From Typhlomys cinereus (lineage: Eukaryota; Chordata; Mammalia; Rodentia; Platacanthomyidae), in contig JALPQD010000818.1 of NCBI GenBank assembly GCA_023101885.1, forward strand, positions 82,001-146,000: a DNA stretch of 64,000 bases, in the 5' to 3' direction. A model generated the notes under the pieces. The model saw only the letters and a list, made by a program, of their open reading frames with translations, was not told where the DNA came from and searched no databases. The first letter of the stretch is position 1. The number at the start of each line of letters is the position of its first letter. This document shows positions 54,965 through 64,000 of this stretch, piece after piece. The translations under genes were made by a program, and so were the position numbers.

Positions 54965-55335
54965 TGATGTGGGTTGGGGCGATAGCTTAGTGGCTAACAG
55001 CGCTGTGCAGGCATTAGGACCTGAGTTTGAATCCCTGGCACCTACATAAAAGTCAGACATGGCCACACAGGCATGTAACACCAATGTTGGGGGGGGGACT
55101 GAGGCAGGCAGGCATGAGAAGCTTATTAACAGCCTGCTTATCTGAGATTCAGTGAGAAGCTTTCTCATGAGCCTAAGGCAGGGAGAGACAGAACAGGACA
55201 AGTGACATCCTCCTCTGGCCTCCACAGACATATGTATCTACATCTACATATCACATGTTCAACACACACACACACACAGCGTGCACCCACACACACACAT
55301 GCACACACACAGCATGCACACACATACACTGTTTG
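54965..55335 (+). repeat. B3-like SINE
   Basis: GGGTTGGGGCGATAGCTTAG, GGACCTGAGTTTGAATCCC (a good B box), ATGAGAAGCTT body and an AC-rich end (55262-55330). Confidence 0.75.
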
Positions 55336-55339
55336 CATT

Positions 55340-56149
55340 TCCAGCATTACCAAGCAAGCTTCTTGGCATGTTCTATGTCACAGCATGAAGAGGACTAACA
55401 TATTGAAAAGGGCAAAGGTGAAAACCAAGCAACAGATTTCCTCTCCAAAGCAAAATGAGTTTGTCGCACACGGACATGCAGAGCTGGTACTAAAAGTCAC
55501 TGGTTAGTTCTAGAAGTTAGGATACCAGCTGGAATATCTATACCTTTCTTGACAATATCCAAAGAAGGAAATATAAGGTTGCTTGTGTGTCTTAATAAGA
55601 GTTATTGTGTTAACAGGAGTTAGTGTTTTATCAAGCACAGATAAACGATCCCTAAAAATAGTAAAAAGGAATTATAGAAACTAATGAATGCTGTTTAGTT
55701 GTTTGTTTGTTTGCTTGTTTGTTTGTTTCCAAATGAGTTTTAGCTACTGGAGAACATTCTGTTCCCAAGACAATAATTCTATGCAATGTAATTACCTATA
55801 ATTCTGTTGAGTTTCAACTACAAATAAAGCCAGCACCAAATGGACTGTTAAGCCATATGCTAATAGCTTTATCGCTTAGGCATGACCAAATGAACCCCAA
55901 AGAGACACTTCTCCAGAACAGGGACCTTCAGAGAAGGAAGCCAGAGCTGGGGGATCAGAGAGACTGCTCACCACACGCTCACCTTCAGGGCTCTGGCCAC
56001 GGCCACTTGGACTCCTGCAGGGTCTCACGGCCAGTGCCTGCCACAGAACCTGGCTTCACCCTTAAAGCCAGGACTCCTCTCTGTGAGGTTCGGCTGCAAG
56101 CACCAGAGCCAAGCCAAACCGGGCTCTGCCCTGACGCCCCAGTTGGCTT
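55340..56149. other. No feature recognised
   Basis: Unique-looking DNA with a GC-richer part at 55860-56160. The 103-codon frame there (55857-56168) has no recognised domain. Confidence 0.4.
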
Positions 56150-56815
56150 CCGCACTGTCACATTCTGAAGGTGGAATGTTCTGCAGAGACTCCTGTGTTT
56201 GAGTAATTGATCTTCAATCAGCAGCCCTGTTTGGGAAGTTATGGAAACTCTAGGAGGTGGAGCCTTGATAGAGGAAGTAAATCATTGTGGGTGGGGCTTG
56301 AGGCTTGATAATCCAGCCCCAGCTGCTGTCCCATCTCTCCTTTCTCTCTTCTGTCTCCTCTCCTTTTTTCTCTTCACTCTTCTCTCCCTCCTCCTTCTCT
56401 CTCTCCTTCCTTCCCTCTCCCTCTCTCCTCCTTCTCCCCTCCCTCTCCCTGTCCCTCTCCTCTCCTCTCCTCTCCTCTCCTCTCCTCTCCTCTCCTCTCC
56501 TCTCATCTCCTCTCCTCTCCTCTCCTCTCCTTTCTTCTTTTCATCTTCTCTCTCCTCCTCCACTTCATTCCCCTCTCTTTCCCTCCCTCTCCTCTCCTTT
56601 CCTCTCCCCTCTCTCATTCTCCTTCTTGGCTCCCTGAGTATGACTGCAATTTAACAACTGCTTCTGCCACCTGCCTTCTCTGCCTGCTGCCATGTCTTCC
56701 CCAGCACGATGGACTGTATCTCCTTTGAAACCAAAGATGTTTTGCTTTCTCCCGTAAGTAGTTTGGGTGAAAATATTTTATCACAGCAACGGAGGAGTAA
56801 CTGGAACACACACCA
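56150..56815 (+). mobile_element. MaLR-type LTR expanded by a pyrimidine microsatellite
   Basis: TTATGGAAACTCTAGGAGGTG, GAGCCTTGATAGAGGAAG and GGGTGGGGCTTGAGG are followed by about 300 bp of pyrimidines. The LTR then resumes with TGCTGCCATGTCTTCCC, CACGATGGACTGTATC and the end TTATCACAGCAACGGAGGAG. The expansion sits where related LTRs carry CTGTTCTCTCTCTGC. Confidence 0.8.
56330..56632 (+). repeat. Pyrimidine tract with (TCTCC)n core
   Basis: Almost pure C/T on the plus strand, with a regular CTCCT pentamer array at about 56455-56530. Arg-Glu or Leu-Ser-rich open frames on both strands are its translation. Confidence 0.95.
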
Positions 56816-57399
56816 CTCTTCTCACCACTTTCACTGTCATTCTTGTAGTCCACTTCCCCCGCCGTCTTCCTCTCCATTACCACTAAAGCTGTCATACAAA
56901 TGCAAGCCCCCTAACAAAAGCATGGCATGCACCCCAATCTGTTTGCTGGCAACAACATTGCTCCTGCACCCTCATTTCCCATCTCACAAATGCTGCTGTT
57001 CTCAAAGCACATCATACGGCCTCCACCGCCATCGCCAGACACTGTTTCAACAGTCCTGCAAGGCCCACAGCTGCTATATCCCCACCCCACCTGCCTGCTG
57101 TCTGTGGGCTGCTGCCTTCTCTATGCCACCTTATCATGTGCTATTTCTTCACTGCATTTGGCACAAGGCATTGCCCAAAAGTGTTTCTATGTAAACTGTC
57201 CTGTCTTGGATGAGCTCACAGGACAAAGCCATTTCTCACTAACCCTGCGTCTCTCAGGTCTAGCAGAGTACATGCAAAGCAGAACTTGAGACACATCTTG
57301 TGCCTCTAAGGAAGGAGTTGTCAGTGGGCTCCCCTGAGTGCCAAGTAAGTAACACATTGCTTTGTGCCTAAGTCATAGATCAAAAGGCCTGCACGGGCT

Positions 57400-57815
57400 G
57401 GTCAGATGCTGCACGGGCTGGTCAGAGGCTTCGGTAGTTAAAGTACCTGCTGCCTGAGCATGAAGGATAGAGTGTAGACGCCCAGGTCCCTGTAAAAGCC
57501 AGGCACAGTAGCATGAACATCGGTAATCCCAGAATACCTACGGGAATGGGGGGTGGAGACCTGAGAATTTCCAGAGCCTAGCTGATGCAGCCACAGTGAG
57601 GAGACTCGGCATCAAACAAATGGAAAGGTGGGGAACGTCCCCCAAAGGTTGCCTTCTGACTGCCACCAACTACCAAAGTGCCCATGTGTCCACATACAGA
57701 TGCACACACGCATATACTCATCCATCATGTGCATAGACACAGAAAGACATGCACGTACATGAGCATATAAACACACACATCCACGCACATGCACATTCAC
57801 ATGCATACATACTGG
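57400..57815 (+). repeat. B3-like SINE with a 20-bp head duplication
   Basis: TGCACGGGCTGGTCAGATGC is repeated with one change at 57390-57430. Then come GCTTCGGTAGTTAAAGTACC, a B-box-like GATAGAGTGTAGACGCCCAG, AGGCACAGTAGCATGAAC and an AC-rich end (57700-57800). Confidence 0.6.
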
Positions 57816-58339
57816 ACACTTAGAAGCTGTTTTTGCTAAAGAGCACTGAGGCCTCAGTTGAACCCATGAGCTAACCAGAGGCAGCATGAAAGCCTTCATT
57901 CGAGGCCTCTCTACTGGGCTGCTTCTGCTGTAGGCATGCTGACCACACGAGGAGCGGCTGTCTGGAAGCATCGCTACCTCTCCTGCCCTGTTCCCCTTTG
58001 AAGCTCAAACACAAAGAAGAACTGAAGCATATTGCTGACTTTACAATGTCCTGTTCCAGACCTTCAAAAGATACTAAGGGTCTCTAGTCATCATTTTAAA
58101 CCTGCAGTCCATCTCCTTGGTTCCCAGAAACAACAGAACCTTATAATACAGATAACTACCAGATGAGGGCAGTCATCCAGGACGCCCAGGCCGCAGGCTG
58201 CAGCAGGAGCAATCACAACCAACTTGTCCCCTCAAGCAGCCAGGACTTCCCAGGGACCACATCTCAGGCCAGAGCTGAGACAATGGTGTGCTTCGTAACT
58301 ATGCATACCTCTCGCCATCTGTCCCGATTCCTTCTTGTT

Positions 58340-58376
58340 AACGTTTTATTATTTATTCGTTTTTGCTTGCGTGTGT

Positions 58377-58418
<42 letters not shown>

Positions 58419-58458
58419 CAGAGGACACTGTATGTTCCTATGGAGGACCAAGAGGAGA
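58340..58458 (-). repeat. 3' part of an older B2-superfamily SINE
   Basis: TTTATTATTTATTCG tail, (GT)n (about 58372-58417), TATCAGAGGACACTGTATG, then GGAGGACCAAGAGGAGAG, where the match to the SINE family stops. The head is missing. Confidence 0.75.
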
Positions 58459-58679
58459 GAAAATGAAGCCATCAATAATTTTTCAAACAAAATCTGTGAC
58501 TAAAATTACCTATTTTTGTTCTCTAAGATAACCTGCCAAAGACAGCACACAGGAGCAACACAACAGAAAGCAAACAGCATGGAGACTCTCTATGTCCTGC
58601 CCTTACCCACTTTCAAAGTTTATCTGCAGAAATTGCTCTCTCAGAGCTTCGTCTCCTATTTACAAATGCAATTCTTTTT

Positions 58680-58885
58680 TTTCTTCAACTATGCCTGTGT
58701 ATCCCAGGTGTGTCTCAAAGGCTCTAATAGCCAATAATTTTCCTGTGTTCCTCTTGCCTGCACCTCCTCAGTGCTGGAATTACAGGTGTGCACTACTCAG
58801 TTTTGATTTGATGGATCCCAGGGCTTTGTGCATGCTACTAGACACACGTTCTACCAACTGAGCTACATCCCCAGACCACAGAGGG
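58680..58885 (-). repeat. B4-like SINE (ID head fused to B1 body)
   Basis: The left part (CCTCAGTGCTGGAATTACAG) is reverse B1. The right part (GGATCCCAGGGCTTTGTGC ... CCAACTGAGCTACATCCCC) is reverse ID/tRNA-derived sequence. The fusion order is that of B4. Confidence 0.75.
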
Positions 58886-59032
58886 AAGGAGGGAGGGAGG
58901 AAGGGAGAGAGGAAGAGAGAGAGGGAGGGAGGGAAGGAGGGAGGGAGGAAGGGAGAGAGGGAGAGAGAGAGGGAGGGAGGAAAGGAGGGAGGGAGGGAAA
59001 GAGGGAGGGAGGAAAGGAGGGAAGGAAAGCTG
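58886..59032 (+). repeat. (GGGA)n / (GGAA)n purine tract
   Basis: About 147 bp of GGAGGGAGGGAAGGAG-type repeats, directly continuing from the SINE end. Low-complexity open frames derive from it. Confidence 0.95.
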
Positions 59033-61634
59033 TCCTGAAAAATCAAACAGATAAGATCTTTAGAGACAACCAATTAAATAGTGAGAGTGTGACTGTCCTA
59101 TGAAAAGACACATTGCTGTGTGACCACAAGCAAGAGACAGTCATTTCAAAATCAAAGGGAAAGTTCTGTAATAATAGATCCTATCCTCCCAGCTCAAGGG
59201 AGAAATTGGGCCTGTCATCACTTTGCTACAGAATGAGCAAAAACAAACAACATACTTCTCTTGTGTAGCCAACCAGTCTGCCTGACAAGTTAACACACAG
59301 ACTTTACATGTGGAGGAAATGAGTACATACACGCTAGATCTCAGCAGAAAATACATCACAGCCATCCTTTCTAGAATTACTCCATTCTGGCTTAAAATAG
59401 GGAAGGACTAATAATCAGGATTGGTTGCCTGTCAAGATAACCTCTGGTTCTCATATTCTACAGCCATTTAAAAAGACACACCTCTTAAAATGAGACTTCG
59501 TTACTCAACAGGACTGCGATCAGTCCTCAGGAGCTCAACAAGCTTCCCTAAATTGTCCGTATCTTAAGTGATCAAGACCAGACCAAATCTAGACTTGTGG
59601 TTCTCTGTTTACCCTTTCTGACCTCCCCCTACTATAGAACTATTCTTCCCCATTGATTGGCATGCAATCAAGATTTGAAACAGGAAGTTACAACTGTGTA
59701 CTACTACATGGGCAGGAATCTAGAACCTTGGCAGAGCAACCAAAGAAATAATTGCTAGAAAGAAGGAAGGAAGATCTGAAAATGACATTCTTACCAGGAC
59801 CAAAGTGTAAAGGAAAGGAAACAACTTCACAGTTCAATAGCAAGAACTGTTACGGATGACATTCCTTTCATGATAACACCAGGGTATGTGTAAGGGTGAT
59901 AGAGATATCTTCCCATGTTCTACACAACTGCTGGATCCACCAATATGATAAGGGGGCCACTGCAATGTTAGGCGTATGCAGCAGCAGTATAAATTCCCAG
60001 TGACTTTGGGAAGGAATGTTATGACGCACTCTCTCCATGGAGTATGGAGCTATAACTACCACGAAGTCACAGGCATCCATGATAAGGTACAAGAGAACAG
60101 GCAGCAGGTGGTAAAAGTCAGCGTCCAGGTTAACTAGACCATAATAACTAGTGATCAAAAACCTTGCAAGTTAGCCAGGGTGAGCCAATGCCTGGCTGCC
60201 AGGCTTAGTACAAGCCAAGTGTGGGGTTTCAGCAGACGCTAATTTAAGAGGCACGGAGAATCTGCCTGGAGAAAAGGCAGGGTAGCATGAATCCAACCTT
60301 GGAATAGCGCATGCTACAGGGAGGAACTGGGAAGCTCATTGTTGCTCTCCTGATATTTGGAGAAAAACATGCATCATAGGAGCCTAGAAACTTCTAGGAC
60401 TTCTGGGTTCAGAGAATGTAGCCTGAGATGATAGAAATAGGAACAGGAGTGGGGTGACTAAGATCAGTAACCAGTTGGTTGGCCTGGCTTTCTATTTCTC
60501 TATTTTCCATTTTCCTTAAAATAGAGAAGTACTGCTATCTAACTTACTGACCAGATATGTGAGGTAATAGATATTTCTCAAAAAGCTTCCAAATTACATA
60601 AATAAAGCTACATTTTCAAATTTAATCACCTTTTAAGGACTAGTAAGAACCATTTGTTTATGCTAATTTTTGTTGCTTTTTGATTTTATTGGTTATCAAA
60701 TTTGGCCTCACAAATTCTAGGCAATTGTTACTGAGGTACAACACAGCACTATGGGAAATCTGGAGAGTTTGATTATGTCCCATGTTTAGTGAATAAGTAT
60801 TGTATCTTGCTAGATACAGGGAAGATGTAAGGAATTATAATTTATATTCTCATGGGGAAAAAAATCATAATAAAATAAAAATTAAGATATGCTTAAAGTG
60901 TCATAAATATAAAAGTTGATACTCAAAGCTGGTGATATCAATACTGAAAGTAGTAAAATTAATAGCTTAATAATAAATAAGTAATTGAACTAATTATATA
61001 ACATTTATGTGATAGAATATTAAATAGCTTTTAAAAAGAAACTTTTATGAAAAAGTTTTTAGCAATATGAAAAAAATTTACTGATAATGTTTAATGGAAA
61101 AGTGGCATTAAAAATAAGATACTTAGAATATGATAAACTCTATTAAAACTGATCTCATAAGATTCTGTCTTCTAGCTATGATGAGCTCTTTTCATCAAAT
61201 CAGATCTCCTAGTATGAATGGTTAGTAAATTTACAAAATATAGGAGATCTATTTTTTGATATAGGACTACAAACATTATAGCAAACAAACAGGAAATGTA
61301 ATAGACACAATACTGCTGGATACAAAGAACTAAGGTTGACTATTCACCCATTGCATGAGAGCCCATTAAATAAGCCATAACTTACTGACCACTAGAACTA
61401 TAAACAAATTTAGTAGGATCATTAAATACAGATCAATATACAAAAATTAACTCTACTCCTATGTCCAAGTAAGGAACTGGCATAGGCAACCAAAACCATA
61501 ACTTATATTGAAAATCATTAAAACATATGTGATGTAGGAGAAGTTTAATAAGACCTATTCATATGTGGGTAGGAGAAATTAATGAAACTGTAAGTAAATA
61601 GAGAAGTTGTCTGGAGATGGAGGAGCAACAACTT
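59033..61634. other. Long AT-rich unassigned stretch
   Basis: No gene, CpG island or clear repeat was recognised. A 96-codon minus-strand frame at 60158-59868 with hydrophobic residues has no domain I know. 60840-61550 is strongly AT-rich. Confidence 0.4.
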
Positions 61635-61639
61635 TTAAG

Positions 61640-61880
61640 ATAAGGAACACAGGCTGAGAAGATGGGTAAAGTGCTTGCCACAAAGGCGTAAGGACTAGAT
61701 TTTGGACCTCCAATATTCAGGTAAAAAAGCTGGACATGCTGACTGGCATCTGTGGCCTCAGCGCAGGGAATAGGGAACAAAGACAGCAAATCCCCAGAGC
61801 CTACTGGACAGCCAGTCCAGCCAATTAATGAGCTCTGAGTTCAGTAGAGACCCTATGCTAAAATAAATAAATAGGTAGGC
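61640..61880 (+). repeat. B3-like SINE feeding into a GATA/GACA microsatellite
   Basis: GGCTGAGAAGATGGGTAAAG, GCTTGCCACAAAGGCGTAAG, AGCTGGACATGCTGACTGGC and a AAAATAAATAAATAGG end form a worn B3-type SINE. Confidence 0.6.
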
Positions 61881-61895
61881 GATAGATAGATAGAC

Positions 61896-61953
<58 letters not shown>

Positions 61954-61972
61954 TAGATAGATAGATAGATAA
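61881..61972 (+). repeat. (GATA)n-(GACA)n-(GATA)n compound microsatellite
   Basis: GATA units (about 61881-61910), ten or so GACA units (61911-61950), then GATA units to 61971. It follows the A-rich end of a SINE. Confidence 0.95.
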
Positions 61973-62013
61973 AGATAAGACACCTGACATTGACCTCTTC
62001 ACGCGCATGCATG

Positions 62014-62015
<2 letters not shown>

Positions 62016-62059
<44 letters not shown>

Positions 62060-62164
62060 AATTAAAGAGAAAAAAATATGAGGAGCATAGAATGTTTATG
62101 AATCTGTTTTCAAGACTGACTAAAAGCAGAAGTAATAACATAGGCAACACTGGCCTGAGGGAAC

Positions 62165-62217
<53 letters not shown>
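62016..62217 (+). repeat. Two microsatellites: (AC)n and (GT)n
   Basis: (AC)n at about 62016-62056 and (GT)n at about 62167-62217, separated by 110 bp. The complementary tracts could pair as a hairpin. Confidence 0.9.
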
Positions 62218-62219
<2 letters not shown>

Positions 62220-62339
62220 CATGCGAGCATGTGTATGTACACATGTGCATGCAGAGGTGGACATTGAGCACTACACAAATAAACATGAAAAGTGCAAGAA
62301 TGCACATGTTCTGTAGACAGAGAACATTCATAAAATGTA

Positions 62340-63560
62340 TTTTAAAAGAACCAGAAGAAGAAATAAATCATATTTTAAAAAACAGTGTAGTATCGACATA
62401 GAGAATAATGAGTCAAAAAATAGATCAACGTACGGTCAATTGACTTTTATAATGCTGCCAAGAAAAATGAATGGTATATGAATGATCCTTTCCAAAGAGC
62501 CAGAACCAATGAGCAGCAAAATGGAGAAAAGAAATGAACTCGGGTCTCTACCACACCATAAGCAAGAATAGACTAAAATCAAAGGATAGACAAGTCTAAG
62601 AGCCAAAATTCTAAAAGAGTAAGATAAAATTTGCCACACCAGGGAGGCGAAATATCTTCTCTCTTTAAAATTTTTTTTTCTTTGAGCCAAGATCTCGCTA
62701 TGTAGCTGAGGCTACCCTCAACCTTACAATCCTCCTGTCTCTGCCTCCCATGTGCTGGGACTACAGGCATGTGCAATCAAGCCCCACTCAGCAAGAATAG
62801 CTTAAAGAGAATACAAGCACCGCTAACCATAAAAATATAATGAATCAGATGTCATTGGAACGAAAAATTTCTGCTCTGCAAAAGACCTCATTAAGGAAGT
62901 GAATATGCAAACCATGGAGCTGGAGAAAACATTTTCACTCTGCACAAATGAAAAAAAAAAAGATTTCTATGTAAATATAGAAAGGGCTCTTAAAATTAAT
63001 TAGACAACTCGGGAAAAAAATGTGAAAAAGACCTGAAAGACTATTTCACAAAAGTAGACACGAGAATGGTCCGTAACCACACAAAGAAGTGTTTACTAGG
63101 AAAATGCAAATTAAAGCCAAAATGAGTTGCAACCACAAGCCTATTAATGAAAGCTGAACATGTTAATATGGGCAAGGATGTGAAGGAAACAGAATTCTTC
63201 TAGGTTGGTAGAAAGGAACTTGAGATGATACCCGATACATAGTTTGGAGGTTATTTAAAATTTAATTTTAGTCAATTCTAATAAATACATACTTAGCATA
63301 TAACCCAGCTGTTGTAATCCTAGGTTTCCCATAATAAATTTTTAAAAAGTCCATACAAACTTGTATACAAATGACCATCCTAATCAAGACAGTACAAGGT
63401 TGTCATAAGACTTATTTACATTTCTCAAAACAGTTAACTAGAATGTTTATCGAAGGGTAAATGGTAAGCAAAATATGGCATATTAATTCCAGAATATACT
63501 ACTTACTACTACTCATCAATAGAGGAATAAATTCTATGTGCATAGAAAATTCTCTGAAAC
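62340..63560 (+). mobile_element. Ancient L1 (L1M-type) ORF2 3' portion, split by a B1
   Basis: GGTCAATTGACTTTTATAATG, GCCAAGAAAAATGAATGG, AAAGACCTGAAAGACTATTTC and GAAAATGCAAATTAAAGCC follow L1 ORF2 order. A B1 is inserted at 62670-62795. Many stops and indels are present. Confidence 0.75.
62670..62797 (-). repeat. B1 SINE
   Basis: T-run, CCAAGATCTCGCTATGTAGC, CTCTGCCTCCCATGTGCTGG and GACTACAGGCATGTGCAATC: a clear reverse B1, better preserved than the others here. Confidence 0.88.
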
Positions 63561-63629
63561 AAACAAATCAATGAGGAATCTAGTTTAGATCTTTTATATG
63601 TCATAAAAATTAAGTCAATGAATCATAGA

Positions 63630-63832
63630 TTTGAAGGTTAAAAAAAACTATAAAACTCCTAGTAGACAACCTAGGAGAAAATACAGGTGATCTTTTTTAG
63701 CACTGATTTGCTTTGTGTTTTTTAGACGTGGTCTTCCTAGAATATGTAACTCAGGCTAGGCCCAAATCTGCAATTTTCCTGCCCAAACCCTCAAAGTCCT
63801 GAGATTATAGGTATGCAACACCACACCCAGAT
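63630..63832 (-). repeat. B1 SINE next to a small L1 remnant
   Basis: 63708-63832 (TAGACGTGGTCTTCCTAG, CAAAGTCCTGAGATTATAGG, GCAACACCACACCCAG) is a reverse B1. The plus-strand ACTATAAAACTCCTAGTAG just before it is an L1 ORF2 fragment that probably continues the copy ending near 63560. Confidence 0.7.
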
Positions 63833-64000
63833 ATGAATTTTTACATATAACAGAAAAGGTCAGTGCACCTGAGAAGTAATTGGTGACTCAGATTTTATCA
63901 AAGCAAGACACACTACTAATGTATGAATAAATACTATCAAGAAAAAAAAAAGACAAAAGTCACAGACCAGGAGGAAATCTGTAAAAGACATAACTGATGA

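Noticed and set aside
61853..62331. Cys-Val and Thr-His repeat peptides
   Set aside because: They are translations of GT, AC and GATA/GACA microsatellites. Similar peptides at SINE copies across the window were rejected for the same reason.

Overview
This is vertebrate nuclear DNA from a rodent, built almost entirely of transposable elements, with one strong host-gene promoter at the left edge. B1, B3/B2-like and B4-like (B1+ID) SINEs place it among mouse-related rodents. The dominant young SINE has a tRNA-derived head, a GC-rich body of about 300 bp, an internal (AC)n tract and a GAATAAATAA tail. It fits my recollection of the DIP branch of the B2 superfamily, known from jerboas and relatives (Dipodoidea). 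That assignment is inference; I could not run a database search. No bacterial-type operon, CRISPR array, rRNA gene or functional tRNA gene was seen.

Layout. 0.5-0.8 kb: an old SINE. 1.2-1.9 kb: a CpG island whose elements are ordered for transcription to the left (inverted CCAAT, GC box, inverted CCAAT, YY1-type site, short exon, GTGAGT splice donor), so the host gene runs off the left edge. 2.3-13.4 kb: old L1 fragments of both orientations, split by SINEs with clear target-site duplications (TSDs). 13.4-23.2 kb: an L1-in-L1 nest. An old minus-strand L1 carries a short L1 3' end and a nearly full-length younger L1 (15418-22612) with 3' UTR, broken ORF2, ORF1 with one nonsense codon and a GC-rich 5' UTR with repeat units of about 160 bp. 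23.2-30.4 kb: MaLR-type LTR elements inside or beside L1 pieces. 30.4-39.3 kb: a class II (betaretrovirus-like) solo LTR with a perfect 6-bp TSD, another solo LTR with a 5-bp TSD, and a class II provirus (32364-39094, minus) with Lys-type primer-binding site, gag, protease, RT/RNase H and integrase remnants but no recognisable complete env. All coding parts are broken. 40.6-43.6 kb: a 5'-truncated young L1, about 600 bp of degenerate telomere-like repeat, and an LTR that abuts it. 43.6-64 kb: older material (L2, MIR, L1M, MaLR LTRs, B1/B3/B4 SINEs), many microsatellites and unassigned AT-rich DNA.

The elements do not form a pathway. Their relations are chronological: insertions inside insertions, many readable from TSDs. 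The best example is one ancestral SINE of about 300 bp whose pieces now span 30974-39285 because a younger SINE, an LTR that is itself split by a solo LTR, and the provirus all landed in it. I found no convincing new biological system. The points most worth checking are the telomere-like tract, the shared early ORF2 stop in two L1 copies, the repeated L1 5' UTR units with long G runs, and the exact identity of the promoter at 1.8 kb.
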